Below, piece by piece: positions 1 through 11,813 of a stretch of DNA of 64,000 bases (position 1 is the stretch's first letter; each line of letters starts with the position of its first letter). The DNA is from Candidatus Aquabacterium excrementipullorum (GTDB lineage: Bacteria > Pseudomonadota > Gammaproteobacteria > Burkholderiales > Burkholderiaceae_C), in assembly GCA_019112875.1 (NCBI GenBank), contig DXIO01000142.1, positions 43,463 through 107,462 of the forward strand. Reading direction: 5' to 3'. The notes under the pieces are model-generated. The model worked only from the letters and a program-made list of their open reading frames with translations, searched no databases and was not told where the DNA came from. The translations under genes and the position numbers were made by a program.

Positions 1-263
1 GGCGGCTCCATCATGCTGAGCACGGCCTCCTTGCCGCCCGCGCTGATGCCGCCGATGCGCACCGAGCCTTCCAGCACGGCATACAGCCCGTCGTTGGCGT
101 CGCCGCGCGAGAACAGGCGCTGGCCGGCCGGCACGCTGCGTACCACGGCGTGGGCCAGCAGCCGCTGGCTGACCTCGGCAGGCAGGCCGGCGAACCAGCG
201 GCCTTGCCGCAGCAGGGGGATGTGGTGCTCGGGCTGGATGGCGGGCTTGGTCAAGGCGGACAT
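1..263 (-). CDS. Crp/Fnr-family transcriptional regulator, N-terminal part (cut by window edge)
   Basis: Reading the minus strand from the ATG at 263 gives 87 residues, open at the window edge. The segment LFSRGDANDGLYAVLEGSVR and the following GKEAVL match the beta-roll of a cyclic-nucleotide-binding domain as found at the N-terminus of Crp/Fnr regulators. The C-terminal helix-turn-helix would lie outside the window, so regulator rather than stand-alone cNMP domain is inferred from family architecture. The gene is divergent from the DUF962 gene with about 155 bp between the starts. The effector cannot be told from this fragment. Confidence 0.75.
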   Translation of the reverse strand, partial: MSALTKPAIQPEHHIPLLRQGRWFAGLPAEVSQRLLAHAVVRSVPAGQRLFSRGDANDGLYAVLEGSVRIGGISAGGKEAVLSMMEP

Positions 264-419
264 GGGCCGCAATATGCCTCAAGCCGGGCGGGCCAGGCGC
301 TTGACCTTGTCCCCTGGGCGAACGTAGCCTATCCGACAGACAAAAAGCGCACACCGGCGCATCATGCGCGCACAGTCTGGCTCCGGCGCGGGGCCGGCGC
401 CAACACGAGAGACAACGCC

Positions 420-953
420 ATGAAAACCCTGGTCGAACAACTCACGAACTACGCGGCCTACCACCGCGACCGCCGCAACATCGCCACCCACTTCGTCGGC
501 ATCCCGATGATCGTTCTGGCCATCGGCTGCCTGACGGCACGTCCGTCGTTTGACGTGGCCGGCGTGCCGCTGTCACTGTCGGCCTTGCTGGTGCTGGGCA
601 CCTCGATCTACTACCTGCTGCTCGATCTGCGTTTTGGCGCGGTGATGACGGCGCTGCTGGGCGCCACCTGGTGGTTCAGCATCGGCGTGGCGGCGCAGTC
701 CACCAATGTGTGGCTGGGCACGGGCATCAGCCTGTTCGTGATCGGCTGGATCTTCCAGTTCGTGGGCCACTACTACGAGGGCCGCAAGCCGGCTTTCGTC
801 GATGACCTGGTCGGCCTGTTCATCGGCCCGCTGTTCGTGGTGGCCGAGGTGGCCTTCGCGATGGGCCTGCGTCCCGAGGTGCTGCGCGAGATCGAGGCCA
901 AGGTGGGGCCCACGCACCTGCGTGAGGTCGGGCTCGATTCGATCAAGCATTGA
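420..953 (+). CDS. DUF962/Mpo1-like membrane protein
   Basis: 177-residue protein with four hydrophobic segments (about 29-40, 51-70, 75-92 and 101-115). It carries the DUF962 signature: His15, Asn20 and His24 in YHRDRRNIATHFVGIP, and His117/Glu120 in FVGHYYEGRKPA. The family includes yeast Mpo1, an Fe(II)-dependent dioxygenase of 2-hydroxy fatty acids in phytosphingosine breakdown; the histidines would be its metal ligands. The bacterial substrate is unknown. The ATG at 420 is preferred over an upstream in-frame start at 150 because the protein then begins at the usual family N-terminus. It ends just before a bidirectional terminator. Confidence 0.85.
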   Translation: MKTLVEQLTNYAAYHRDRRNIATHFVGIPMIVLAIGCLTARPSFDVAGVPLSLSALLVLGTSIYYLLLDLRFGAVMTALLGATWWFSIGVAAQSTNVWLGTGISLFVIGWIFQFVGHYYEGRKPAFVDDLVGLFIGPLFVVAEVAFAMGLRPEVLREIEAKVGPTHLREVGLDSIKH

Positions 954-990
954 TCAGGCACGGGGTATTGCTCCCCTCCCAAACCAGCAA

Positions 991-1012
991 AAGGGGCCTT
1001 CTCAGGCCCCTT
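991..1012. terminator. Rho-independent terminator between convergent genes
   Basis: Perfect 9-bp stem AAGGGGCCT (991-999) with AGGCCCCTT (1004-1012) and a 4-nt loop. It is T-rich on the plus side (ttcgctttt) and preceded by A-rich sequence, so it can serve both the DUF962 gene and the converging amidohydrolase. Confidence 0.8.
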
Positions 1013-1020
1013 CGCTTTTG

Positions 1021-2238
1021 TCACGCCGCCAGCCAGCGCTCCACCAGCTTCACCCACAGCGTGGCGCCCACCGGGATCAGCCGGTCGTTGAAGTCGTAGC
1101 TGGGGTTGTGCAGCATGCAGGGGCCCAGGCCATGGCCGCCTTCGCGGTGCGCGCCATCGCCGTTGCCGATCACGAAGTAGGCGCCGGGCTTCTTTTCCAG
1201 GAAGAAGCTGAAATCCTCGGCGCCCATGGTGGGCTCGAACTCCAGCACATTGGCCTCGCCGACCACCTCGCGCATCACGCCGCGGACGAACTCGGTCTCG
1301 GCCGCGTGGTTCACGGTGGGCGGGTAGTTGCGGTGGAACTCGACCTCGGCCGTGCAGCCGAAGCCGGCCGGCACATGTTCGCAGATCTCGCGCATGCGGC
1401 GCTCGATCAGATCGAGCGCGTCGGTGGTGAATGTGCGCACGGTGCCCTGCAGGGTCACGCGGTCGGGCACGACGTTGGTGGCCACGCCGGCCTCGATCAT
1501 CGTCACCGAGATCACGCCGGTCTCGATCGGGCGCAGGCTGCGCGTGAGGATGGTCTGGAAGGCCTGCACCAACTGGCAGGCCACGGGCATCGGGTCCAGG
1601 CCCAGGTGCGGCATGGCGGCGTGGCAGCCCTTGCCGTTCACGGTGACGCTGAACTCGTTGCTGGAGGCGAAGCAGGGCCCGGCGTTGATGGCGAACTGCC
1701 CGGCCTTCATGTTGGGCCAGTTGTGCATGCCGAAGATCGCGTCCATCGGGAAACGCTCGAACAGGCCGTCCTTCATCATCTCTCGGGCGCCACCACCGCC
1801 TTCCTCGGCGGGCTGGAACACCAGGTACACGGTGCCGCCGAAATCACGGTGCGTGGCCAGGTGCTGCGCGGCCGCCAGCAGCATGGCGACGTGGCCATCA
1901 TGGCCGCAGGCGTGCATGCGCCCCGCGTGGCGGCTGGCGTGGGGGAACTTGTTCTGCTCGGTGACGGGCAGGGCGTCCATGTCGGCGCGCAGGCCGATGG
2001 CGCGGGTGCCCGGGCGCTTGCCCTGGATCACGCCGACCAGGCCTGTCTTGCCCAGGCCGCGATGCACCTCGATGCCCCAATCGGCCAGTTGGCGGGCGAT
2101 CAGGTCGCTGGTGCGCTCTTCCTCGAAGCACAGTTCGGGGTGGGCGTGGATGTCGCGCCGCAGCGCCTGGATGCCGGGCGCCTGGTCCAGCAGCTCGGGC
2201 AGGACCGTCGATGGCAGGTCGGTGGTGTCGACAGACAT
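1021..2238 (-). CDS. M20 family metallo-amidohydrolase (HipO-like)
   Basis: 405-residue cytosolic hydrolase of the M20/aminoacylase-1 family, cleaving N-acyl or N-aroyl amino acids (hippurate-type substrates). Metal and catalytic motifs are intact: Asp86 in GLRADMDALPV, His109/His113 in HACGHDGHV, the general base pair Glu145-Glu146 in QPAEEGGGG, His172 in FGMHNWP, and the C-terminal LHNPSYDFND. Length is normal for the family. It is a single gene converging on DUF962. The exact substrate (hippurate, N-acetyl amino acid, indole-3-acetyl conjugate) cannot be decided from sequence. Confidence 0.92.
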   Translation of the reverse strand: MSVDTTDLPSTVLPELLDQAPGIQALRRDIHAHPELCFEEERTSDLIARQLADWGIEVHRGLGKTGLVGVIQGKRPGTRAIGLRADMDALPVTEQNKFPHASRHAGRMHACGHDGHVAMLLAAAQHLATHRDFGGTVYLVFQPAEEGGGGAREMMKDGLFERFPMDAIFGMHNWPNMKAGQFAINAGPCFASSNEFSVTVNGKGCHAAMPHLGLDPMPVACQLVQAFQTILTRSLRPIETGVISVTMIEAGVATNVVPDRVTLQGTVRTFTTDALDLIERRMREICEHVPAGFGCTAEVEFHRNYPPTVNHAAETEFVRGVMREVVGEANVLEFEPTMGAEDFSFFLEKKPGAYFVIGNGDGAHREGGHGLGPCMLHNPSYDFNDRLIPVGATLWVKLVERWLAA

Positions 2239-2407
2239 GGCTCAACCGTCACGTGGCGTATTGCGGAAAGGCCATCTTACCCGGGCGCACCCCACTTGGG
2301 CAGCCGGCGGCAGGGCACCCCTTGGGCGGGTGGGGCACGGGGCTGGCAGGGTCTTTATAGTGGCGGCCATTGACCACACCGCGCCTGCCACCTTGCAGGC
2401 CCCCACC

Positions 2408-2722
2408 ATGAGCGACATCCATTACGAACGTGCCCACGACCTGGGGCTGGACCGCGCCCGCGAGCTGGCCCGCGAATGGCTCGACGACGCCGCCCGCAAA
2501 CTGAGCCTGAACTGCCAGACGCAGACGGGCGAGACGCAGGACACCATCACTTTCGAGCGCATGGGCGTCAAGGGCACGATGCTGGTGTCGGGCACCGAAT
2601 TCACGCTGGACATCACGATGGGCGCGATGATGGCCGCCTTCAAGCCTATCGTCGAGGCCGAGGTGGCGCGCAACCTGGAGCGCATCATTGAAAAAGCCTC
2701 AGGGGGCTCGTCGGCCGCCTGA
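2408..2722 (+). CDS. Polyhydroxyalkanoic acid system family protein
   Basis: 104-residue protein beginning MSDIHYERAHDLGLDRAREL, which matches the small granule-region family annotated as polyhydroxyalkanoic acid system protein. No catalytic motif is known for the family; a link with PHA granules is by association only. The ATG at 2408 follows a possible -10 element (TATAGT, 2356-2361). Its last codons overlap the terminator of the converging acyl-CoA-binding protein gene. Confidence 0.75.
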   Translation: MSDIHYERAHDLGLDRARELAREWLDDAARKLSLNCQTQTGETQDTITFERMGVKGTMLVSGTEFTLDITMGAMMAAFKPIVEAEVARNLERIIEKASGGSSAA

Positions 2723-2728
2723 GGCTTT
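2693..2728 (-). terminator. Terminator of the acyl-CoA-binding protein gene
   Basis: Inverted repeat 2693-2703 (AAAGCCTCAGG) with 2718-2728 (CCTGAGGCTTT), 14-nt loop. Read on the minus strand it ends in a run of five T, giving an intrinsic terminator for the TetR-acbP transcript. It lies across the 3' end of the opposite PHA-system gene. Confidence 0.65.
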
Positions 2729-2772
2729 GCGGGATCCGACGCGACCTGAGGCAGGTCGCGCGAGGCTTAGGC

Positions 2773-3033
2773 TTACTTGGCCTTGAGCGATTCGATCAGG
2801 TCGATGTAGGCCTGCTGGGCCTGCTCGGGCGTCTTGCCCTTGAGGCCGGCCCAGGCGTCGTACTTGGCGCGGCCCACGAAATCCATCATGCCGGGGCGCT
2901 CGCCCTGCACGTCGCCCACGCTGCCTTGCTTGAACAGCGAGTAGATCTGCAGCAGGGTGTTGTTGTCGGGCTTGGCGGGCAGCAGCTTGGAATCGGCCAG
3001 GGCCTGGTCGAAGCGGGCTTTGAGGTCGGACAT
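2773..3033 (-). CDS. Acyl-CoA-binding protein (ACBP)
   Basis: 86-residue four-helix ACBP, which binds medium/long-chain acyl-CoA thioesters in the cytosol. The family core is clear: YSLFKQGSVGDVQGERPGM, then DFVGRAKYDAWAGLKGK and the terminal AYIDLIESLK. These include the Tyr and Lys residues that contact the CoA moiety in eukaryotic ACBPs. A strong AGGAG lies about 8 nt before the ATG. It follows the TetR gene on the same strand with a 46-bp gap, so the two may be co-transcribed and end at the hairpin near 2693-2728. ACBP is common in eukaryotes and patchy in bacteria. Confidence 0.93.
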   Translation of the reverse strand: MSDLKARFDQALADSKLLPAKPDNNTLLQIYSLFKQGSVGDVQGERPGMMDFVGRAKYDAWAGLKGKTPEQAQQAYIDLIESLKAK

Positions 3034-3079
3034 GCGTGTCTCCTAACGGCGTGTCGGTGTTCTGGAAAGAACGCGGATC

Positions 3080-3820
3080 TTAGCTGGCCGGACGGCCCAG
3101 CCACCAGGGGTCCATCCCGAATGCATCCCCCGGACCGAGGTGGGTGTCCAGCAACGCCCGGTCGGGGCCGGACAGGGCGGGGCGCAGCAGGCCCAGGGCA
3201 CGGGCCAGGGCCACGTCCACGGCGTGCGGTCCGGATTCGCGCAAGAGTTCGCGCGGGTCCAGCGCACCGTCCAGGCCGGTGCTGCCGGTCAGGCTGGCCA
3301 GCAGGGGGCCTGTCCAGGCGGCCAGGGCGGCCTCGTCCACGGTGGCTTCACGCCAGGGCAGGGCGCGCAGGGCCTGGGTCAGTGCCTGGGCCTGGCGGCG
3401 CAGCAGGGGCGGCAGGCCTTCTTCCAGCACGCGGTGGCGCGAGACCAGGTCGCTCAGGTCGCGGAACAGGAATCGGTAGGTCCAGGCGGTGTGGGCGATG
3501 GCTTCGGCCACATGCGCCAGGCGGACCAGGGGCTCCCCGGCGTCTTCCCACCAGGCACGGGGGGGCGGCTCGTCGGTGTCGGCGGCTGGCGCTGCCGGTG
3601 ATTCGCCCAGCGCCTGGTCCACCGCGAGTTGATAGCGCACGAACAGCCCCGCCACCAAGGCATCCCGCGTGGGATGGTGGTAGAACAGGTTGCCCGGGCT
3701 GATGCCGAGCTCGCCACACAGCTGGCTGGTGGACACGTTGGGTTCGCCGAACCGGTTGAACATCGCCAGGGTCACGTCCAGGATGCGTTCGGCGGTACGG
3801 CGGGGTCTTTTGGCTGTCAT
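3080..3820 (-). CDS. TetR/AcrR family transcriptional regulator
   Basis: 246 residues. The N-terminal TetR helix-turn-helix spans about residues 8-55 (ERILDVTLAMFNRFGEPNVS, then LCGELGISPGNLFYHH). The C-terminal ligand domain is long and does not name a ligand. The gene is divergent from the ABC-2 exporter, with only 42 bp between the starts, and lies upstream of ACBP on the same strand. Control of one or both by this regulator is a reasonable inference, and an acyl-CoA ligand is possible given the ACBP neighbour. Confidence 0.88.
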   Translation of the reverse strand: MTAKRPRRTAERILDVTLAMFNRFGEPNVSTSQLCGELGISPGNLFYHHPTRDALVAGLFVRYQLAVDQALGESPAAPAADTDEPPPRAWWEDAGEPLVRLAHVAEAIAHTAWTYRFLFRDLSDLVSRHRVLEEGLPPLLRRQAQALTQALRALPWREATVDEAALAAWTGPLLASLTGSTGLDGALDPRELLRESGPHAVDVALARALGLLRPALSGPDRALLDTHLGPGDAFGMDPWWLGRPAS

Positions 3821-3862
3821 TGAAGGCAGTGTGACCGGTGACTTCTACAATTGTCGCCTCCC

Positions 3863-4806
<944 letters not shown>

Positions 4807-4810
<4 letters not shown>

Positions 4811-5580
4811 ACTGGACCGACAGCGTCACCGGCGCCGCGCCCCTCTTCCGCAAGGAGGTGCTGCGTTTCTGGAAGGTTGCCTTCCAGACCGTGGCCGCGC
4901 CCGTGCTCACCGCCGTGCTCTACCTGCTGATCTTCGGCCATGTGCTGCAGGACCATGTCCAGGTGTTCAAGGGCGTGGGCTATACCCGCTTCCTGATCCC
5001 GGGGCTGGTGATGATGAGCCTGCTGCAGAACGCCTTCGCCAACAGTTCGTCGTCGCTGATCCAGAGCAAGATCACCGGCAATCTGGTGTTCGTGTTGCTG
5101 ACGCCGCTGTCGCACCGGGCCTGGTTCCTGGCCTACGTGGGCGCCTCGCTGGTGCGTGGGCTGGCCGTGGGCGCGGGCGTGTTCGCGGTCACGGCCTGGT
5201 TCGCGCCGCCCGGACTGGCCGAGCCCTGGTGGGCGCTGATCTTCGCGGTGCTGGGCGGCACCTTGCTGGGCGCGCTGGGCCTGGTCGCCGGCCTGTGGGC
5301 CGAGAAGTTCGACCAGATGGCGGTGTTCCAGAACTTCATCATCGTGCCCATGACCTTCCTGTCGGGCGTGTTCTATTCGGTGCACTCGCTGCCGTCCTTC
5401 TGGCAGGGCCTGTCGCACCTGAACCCCTTCTTCTACCTGATCGACGGGTTCCGGCGCGGCTTCTTCGGCGCCAGCGACGTCAGCCCCTGGCTCAGCCTGG
5501 GCGTGGTCGGCAGTGCCACGGTGATCGTCTCGGCCATTGCCCTGCAGTTGCTCAAGACCGGGTACAAAATCCGGCATTGA
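4807..5580 (+). CDS. ABC-2 type exporter, permease subunit
   Basis: 257-residue integral membrane protein with about six hydrophobic segments and the ABC-2 membrane-domain pattern (YadH-like). An N-terminal cytosolic helix ending in RKEVLRFWK precedes the first membrane span, and FMSGVFY-type sequence (MTFLSGVFYSVHSLP) lies near residue 182. It overlaps the ATPase gene by 4 bp, indicating translational coupling, and forms a two-gene exporter. Substrate unknown; homologues next to bolA-murA are usually linked to cell-envelope functions. Confidence 0.92.
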
Positions 5581-5642
5581 ACGCGCACTGAACGCCCAGC
5601 GCGCTCATTCGTCTCCCTATTCCACATCACGAGATTTTCCCC

Positions 5643-5900
5643 ATGGCCGATCCCACCGCCGCCGAGGTCCAGCAGTTCATCGAAGCCGGCTTGCCCTGTA
5701 CCCACCTGCACGTCGAGGGCGACGGCCGCCATTTCTTCGCGACCATCGTCTCTGCCGAGTTCGACGGCAAGACCCGCATCGCGCGCCACCAGCGCGTCTA
5801 CCAGGCCCTGGGCGATAGAATGCGCGAGCAGATCCACGCCCTGTCGATGAAGACCTTGACCCCGGCCGAATGGGCCGCCCAGGGCAGCGCCGCGTCGTGA
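5643..5900 (+). CDS. BolA/IbaG family protein
   Basis: 85-residue BolA-fold protein with the conserved core TRIARHQRVYQALGDRM and the preceding His-containing HLHVEGDGRHFFATIV strand pair. BolA proteins pair with monothiol glutaredoxins to handle [2Fe-2S] clusters. Members encoded just upstream of murA are the IbaG/YrbA subgroup. The start at 5643 begins at the normal family N-terminus. It lies 62 bp after the permease and 91 bp before murA, probably in the same transcription unit. Confidence 0.9.
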   Translation: MADPTAAEVQQFIEAGLPCTHLHVEGDGRHFFATIVSAEFDGKTRIARHQRVYQALGDRMREQIHALSMKTLTPAEWAAQGSAAS

Positions 5901-5991
5901 TTTCTGCCTTTACTGCTGACCTTACAACCTGACAAAGGCTGATGGCGCGGGCCGCCCCGGTGTGGTGGCCTCGCGCCCTTTGTGTTTCCCC

Positions 5992-7290
<1,299 letters not shown>

Positions 7291-7295
7291 ACCAC

Positions 7296-7934
7296 ATGAT
7301 CACCCTCGCACTCTCCAAAGGCCGCATCTTCGAAGAGACGCTGCCCCTGCTGGCCGCCGCCGGCATCCAGGTCACCGAAGACCCTGAAAAGTCCCGCAAG
7401 CTGATCCTGCCCACCACCCGCGACGACGTGCGCGTGGTGCTGGTGCGCGCCACCGACGTGCCCACCTATGTGGAGTACGGCGGCGCCGACATCGGTGTGG
7501 CCGGCAAGGACGTACTCATCGAGCACGGCGGCGACAACCTCTACCAGCCACTGGACTTGAACATCGCCAAGTGCCGCATGAGCGTGGCCGTGCGCGCCGA
7601 TTTCGACTACGCCGCTGCGGTGAAACAGGGCTCGCGCATCCGCGTGGCCACCAAGTACACCAGCATTGCCAGCCGGCACTTCGCCGACAAGGGCGTGCAC
7701 GTGGACCTGATCAAGCTGTACGGCTCGATGGAACTGGCCCCGCTGATCGGCGTGGCCGATGCCATCGTCGACCTGGTCTCCACCGGCAGCACGCTCAAGG
7801 CCAACAAGCTGGTCGAGGTCGAGCACATCATGCCGATCAGTTCGCGCCTGGTGGTGAACCAGGCGGCGCTCAAGCTCAAGCGCGAGCCGATCCGCCAGTT
7901 GATCGAGGCTTTCCAGTCCGCCATTCCCGCCTGA
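7296..7934 (+). CDS. hisG: ATP phosphoribosyltransferase, short form
   Basis: 212-residue catalytic subunit for the first step of histidine synthesis (ATP + PRPP to phosphoribosyl-ATP). It is the short HisG-S form lacking the C-terminal regulatory domain: it ends right after the PRPP-binding part ([14 protein letters not shown]) and [11 protein letters not shown]. Short forms need the regulatory partner HisZ for activity and feedback control; no hisZ lies in this window. It begins 5 bp after murA, so murA and the his genes are probably co-transcribed. Confidence 0.96.
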   Translation: MITLALSKGRIFEETLPLLAAAGIQVTEDPEKSRKLILPTTRDDVRVVLVRATDVPTYVEYGGADIGVAGKDVLIEHGGDNLYQPLDLNIAKCRMSVAVRADFDYAAAVKQGSRIRVATKYTSIASRHFADKGVHVDLIKLYGSMELAPLIGVADAIVDLVSTGSTLKANKLVEVEHIMPISSRLVVNQAALKLKREPIRQLIEAFQSAIPA

Positions 7935-7948
7935 TTCCGCTTGACGCC

Positions 7949-9262
7949 ATGACCGCCCAGATCCGCCACCTCTCCACCGACCAGCCCGACTTCGACGCCG
8001 CCTTCGCGCGCGTGCTGCATTGGTCGGCCGAGACGGACGTGGCCATCGAGGAGCGCGTGGGCGCCATCCTGGCCGACGTGCGCTTGCGTGGCGATGCCGC
8101 CGTGCTGGAGTACACCGCGCGCTTCGACCACCTCGAAGCGGCGTCGATGACGGCCCTGGAGCTCACCGCCACCGAACTCAAGGCGGCCTTCGACAGCCTG
8201 CCCGCCGACCAGCGCGAGGCACTCGAATCGGCCGCCCGGCGTGTCCGCAGCTACCACGAGCGCCAGAAGGAAGCCTGCGGCCTGAGCTGGCAGTACCGTG
8301 ACGAAGACGGCACCCTGCTGGGCCAGAAGGTCACCCCGCTGGACCGCGTCGGCATCTACGTGCCCGGCGGCAAGGCCGCGTACCCGTCGTCCGTGCTGAT
8401 GAACGCCATCCCGGCCCATGTGGCGGGCGTGGCCGAGATCATCATGGTCGTGCCGACCCCGCGCGGGGAGAAGAACCCGCTGGTGCTGGCCTCGGCCCAT
8501 GTGGCCGGCGTCACGCGCGCCTTCACCGTGGGCGGTGCCCAGGCCGTGGCCGCGCTGGCCTACGGCACGGCCACCATCCCCAAGGTCGACAAGATCACCG
8601 GCCCCGGCAACGCCTACGTGGCCAGCGCCAAGAAGCACGTGTTCGGCCAGGTCGGCATCGACATGATCGCCGGCCCCAGCGAGATCCTGGTGCTGGCCGA
8701 CGGCTCCACGCCACCCGACTGGGTGGCCATGGACCTGTTCAGCCAGGCCGAGCACGACGAACTGGCCCAGAGCATCCTGCTGTGCCCCGATGCCGCCTAC
8801 ATCGCCAAGGTGCAGGCCGAGATCGACCGCCTGCTGCCCACCATGCCCCGCGCCGACATCATCCGCGCCTCGCTGGAAGGCCGCGGCGCGCTGATCCTCA
8901 CGCGCGATATGGCCGAGGCCTGCGCCATCAGCAACCGCATCGCGCCCGAGCACCTCGAGGTGTCCAGCAACGAGCCGCACAAGTGGGAGCCGCTGCTCAA
9001 GCACGCGGGTGCCATTTTCCTGGGCGCCTACACCAGCGAATCGCTGGGCGACTACTGCGCCGGCCCCAACCACGTGCTGCCCACCTCGGGCACGGCGCGT
9101 TTCTCGTCACCGCTGGGCGTGTACGACTTCCAGAAGCGCTCCAGCCTGATCGAGGTGAGCGAGGCCGGCGCCCAGGTGCTGGGCAAGACGGCCGCCGTGC
9201 TGGCCTATGGCGAAGGCCTGCAGGCTCACGCCCAGGCGGCGGAGTTCCGCCTGAAGAAGTGA
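7949..9262 (+). CDS. hisD: Histidinol dehydrogenase
   Basis: 437-residue zinc enzyme that oxidises L-histidinol to L-histidine in two NAD-dependent steps, the last of the pathway. Recognisable motifs are [34 protein letters not shown], the zinc/catalytic region [10 protein letters not shown] and IAPEHLEV. Length is typical. It starts 14 bp after hisG and lies 32 bp before hisC. Confidence 0.97.
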   Translation: MTAQIRHLSTDQPDFDAAFARVLHWSAETDVAIEERVGAILADVRLRGDAAVLEYTARFDHLEAASMTALELTATELKAAFDSLPADQREALESAARRVRSYHERQKEACGLSWQYRDEDGTLLGQKVTPLDRVGIYVPGGKAAYPSSVLMNAIPAHVAGVAEIIMVVPTPRGEKNPLVLASAHVAGVTRAFTVGGAQAVAALAYGTATIPKVDKITGPGNAYVASAKKHVFGQVGIDMIAGPSEILVLADGSTPPDWVAMDLFSQAEHDELAQSILLCPDAAYIAKVQAEIDRLLPTMPRADIIRASLEGRGALILTRDMAEACAISNRIAPEHLEVSSNEPHKWEPLLKHAGAIFLGAYTSESLGDYCAGPNHVLPTSGTARFSSPLGVYDFQKRSSLIEVSEAGAQVLGKTAAVLAYGEGLQAHAQAAEFRLKK

Positions 9263-9294
9263 CGCGGCTGCCTTGACACCTTCGCATTGACGCC

Positions 9295-10395
9295 ATGAGC
9301 CTCCTCGACACCTTCCGCCCCGACGTGCGGGCCCTGCACGCCTACCACGTGCAGGACGCGACCGGCTTCATCAAGCTGGACGCGATGGAGAACCCCTTCG
9401 CCTTGCCGCCTGAGATGCAGGACGAACTGGGCCGCCGCCTGGGCGCCGTAGCACTGAACCGCTATCCCGGCCCGCGCATCAACGACCTGCACGCCGCGTT
9501 GCGCCGCCACGCCGAGGTGCCCGAGGGCCACGGCCTGGTGCTCGGCAATGGCTCGGATGAGCTGATCTCGCTGCTCTCGCTGGCCTGCGCCACGCCCGGC
9601 GCCACCGTGCTGGCCCCGCTGCCCGGCTTCGTGATGTACGAGATGTCGGCCACCTTGCAGGGCCTGCGTTTCGTCGGTGTGCCGCTCACGGCTGATTTCG
9701 AGCTGGACGCGCCCGCCATGGTGGCGGCCATCCGCGAGCACAAGCCCGCCATCACCTACATCGCCTACCCGAACAACCCCACGGCCAACCTGTGGGACGG
9801 GGAGGCGATCGAGCAGATCGTGCAGGCCGTGGCGGCCAATGGCCAGGGCCTGGTCGTGATCGACGAGGCCTACCAGCCTTTCGCCAGCCATAGCTACCTT
9901 GGCCGTCTGCAAAAGCACCCCCACGTGCTGCTGATGCGCACCCTCTCCAAGTTCGGCCTGGCCGGCATCCGCCTGGGCTACATGCTGGGCCGCGCCGATC
10001 TGATCGAGCAGGTCGACAAGGTGCGCCCGCCCTACAACATCAGCGTGCTCAACACCGAGGCCGCGCTGTTCGCGCTGGAGCACGAGACCGAGTTCACCCG
10101 CCAGGCTGGCGTCATCAAGGCCGAGCGCGAGCGCCTGCAGGCCTTCCTGGCCACGCTGCCAGGCGCCCGGGCCTACCCCAGCCAGGCCAACATGATCCTG
10201 GTGCGCGTGAACGACGCCGCCGGCACCTTCGCCGCCCTCAAACAGCGGGGGATCCTGATCAAAAATGTGTCTGGATTACACCGTTTGCTGGCAAACTGCA
10301 TCCGTCTGACCGTGGGCCTGCCCTCGGAGAACGACGCCCTGATGGCCGCGCTGGCCGATCTCCTGCGCGAGCCCCTGACGAACCACACCGCATGA
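9295..10395 (+). CDS. hisC: Histidinol-phosphate aminotransferase
   Basis: 366-residue PLP-dependent class I/II aminotransferase converting imidazole-acetol phosphate to histidinol phosphate. The PLP lysine lies in [14 protein letters not shown], with YPNNPTAN and VIDEAYQPF as the Asn and Asp/Tyr cofactor contacts. The N-terminal [10 protein letters not shown] is typical of HisC. The stop overlaps the hisB start (ATGA), suggesting coupled translation. Confidence 0.96.
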   Translation: MSLLDTFRPDVRALHAYHVQDATGFIKLDAMENPFALPPEMQDELGRRLGAVALNRYPGPRINDLHAALRRHAEVPEGHGLVLGNGSDELISLLSLACATPGATVLAPLPGFVMYEMSATLQGLRFVGVPLTADFELDAPAMVAAIREHKPAITYIAYPNNPTANLWDGEAIEQIVQAVAANGQGLVVIDEAYQPFASHSYLGRLQKHPHVLLMRTLSKFGLAGIRLGYMLGRADLIEQVDKVRPPYNISVLNTEAALFALEHETEFTRQAGVIKAERERLQAFLATLPGARAYPSQANMILVRVNDAAGTFAALKQRGILIKNVSGLHRLLANCIRLTVGLPSENDALMAALADLLREPLTNHTA

Positions 10396-11012
10396 ACGCT
10401 CCCGACTTGACCGCCCCCGGCGCCGACCGCGTCGCCGAGGTCACCCGCCACACGGCCGAGACCCAGATCACCGTGCGCCTCAACCTGGACGGCGCCGGCA
10501 CGGCCCGCCTGGCCACCGGCATCGGTTTCTTCGACCACATGCTCGACCAGATCGCCCGCCATGGCCTGATCGACCTGGACATCGACGCCAAGGGCGACCT
10601 GCACATCGACGGCCACCACACGGTGGAAGACGTGGGCATCACCCTGGGCCAGGCCGTGGCCAAGGCCGTGGGCGACAAGAAGGGCATCCGCCGCTATGGC
10701 CATGCCTACGTGCCGCTCGATGAAGCCCTGTCGCGCGTGGTGATCGACTTCTCCGGCCGCCCGGGCCTGACCATGCACGTGCCCTTCACGGCCGGCAGCA
10801 TCGGCGGCTTCGACACCCAGCTCACCTTCGAATTCTTCCAAGGCTTCGTCAACCACGCGGGCGTCACCTTGCACATCGACAATCTGCGCGGCGTCAACGC
10901 GCACCACCAGTGCGAGACCGTGTTCAAGGCTTTCGCCCGTGCGTTGCGCGGTGCCCTGGAGCGCGACCCCCGCATGGCCGGCGTGATTCCCTCGACCAAG
11001 GGCTCGCTGTGA
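10392..11012 (+). CDS. hisB: Imidazoleglycerol-phosphate dehydratase
   Basis: 206-residue manganese-dependent dehydratase. Metal-binding His motifs are present: [28 protein letters not shown], and later [18 protein letters not shown]. It is the monofunctional form: no HAD-type histidinol-phosphatase domain is fused, so that activity must come from another gene not present here. It overlaps hisC by 4 bp. Confidence 0.97.
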   Translation: MNAPDLTAPGADRVAEVTRHTAETQITVRLNLDGAGTARLATGIGFFDHMLDQIARHGLIDLDIDAKGDLHIDGHHTVEDVGITLGQAVAKAVGDKKGIRRYGHAYVPLDEALSRVVIDFSGRPGLTMHVPFTAGSIGGFDTQLTFEFFQGFVNHAGVTLHIDNLRGVNAHHQCETVFKAFARALRGALERDPRMAGVIPSTKGSL

Positions 11013-11069
11013 GCCGACTGGCACCCACTCGATCCGTTCTCTCGATCCTTCCTGCTTCCTTCTGATCCC

Positions 11070-11750
11070 ATGAACCCCGCTTCGACCGTGGCCGTCATCG
11101 ATTACGGCATGGGCAATCTGCGTTCGGTGTCCCAGGCGGTGCAGCATGCCGCCCAGGGCCTGGAAGGCCTGAACGTGGTCGTCACCAACGACCCCGAGGT
11201 GGTGCACGCCGCCGAGCGCGTCGTCCTGCCCGGCCAGGGGGCCATGCGCGACTGCATGCGCGAGCTGCGCGAAGCCCATGGCGGCGGCCTGCTGCAGGCC
11301 GTTCTGGATGCGGCGGCCCGCAAGCCCCTGATGGGCGTCTGCGTGGGCATGCAGATGCTGCTGGACCACAGCGAAGAGCAGGACACCCCGGGCCTGGGCC
11401 TGATCCCCGGCCGCGTGATCCGCTTCCGCCTGGAGGGGCGCACCCAACCTGACGGCAGTCGCTACAAAGTGCCCCAGATGGGCTGGAACCGGGTCCACCA
11501 GCCGGCCAACCAGGGCGACCAACCCCACCCCATGTGGGCAGGCATTCCCGAAGACAGCTACTTCTACTTCGTCCACAGCTACCATGCGGTTGTGGATAAT
11601 CCCCAACACAGCGCCGGCGAGACCGACTATGGCACCCGCTTTACCTGCGCGGTGGCCCGGGATAATATTTTCGCGACACAGTTCCACCCCGAAAAAAGCG
11701 CGGCGCACGGCCTGGCCCTGTACCGCAACTTCCTGACGTGGCAACCGTGA
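11070..11750 (+). CDS. hisH: Imidazole glycerol phosphate synthase, glutaminase subunit
   Basis: 226-residue class I glutamine amidotransferase that supplies ammonia to HisF. The nucleophile is Cys91 in [11 protein letters not shown] and the His-Glu pair sits in [10 protein letters not shown] near the C-terminus; the N-terminal [13 protein letters not shown] is characteristic. The partner gene hisF is not next in line: hisA follows, and hisF is separated from it by two opposite-strand transporter genes. Confidence 0.96.
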   Translation: MNPASTVAVIDYGMGNLRSVSQAVQHAAQGLEGLNVVVTNDPEVVHAAERVVLPGQGAMRDCMRELREAHGGGLLQAVLDAAARKPLMGVCVGMQMLLDHSEEQDTPGLGLIPGRVIRFRLEGRTQPDGSRYKVPQMGWNRVHQPANQGDQPHPMWAGIPEDSYFYFVHSYHAVVDNPQHSAGETDYGTRFTCAVARDNIFATQFHPEKSAAHGLALYRNFLTWQP

Positions 11751-11813
11751 GCGCCGCCGTACGCGTCCACGGTTGATGTTTCACCCCTTCTTTCCACCCT
11801 CTGGCCCCAAGCC

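Noticed and set aside
802..2373. A 523-codon plus-strand frame over the amidohydrolase
   Set aside because: Antisense shadow of the M20 gene, whose catalytic motifs are all on the minus strand.
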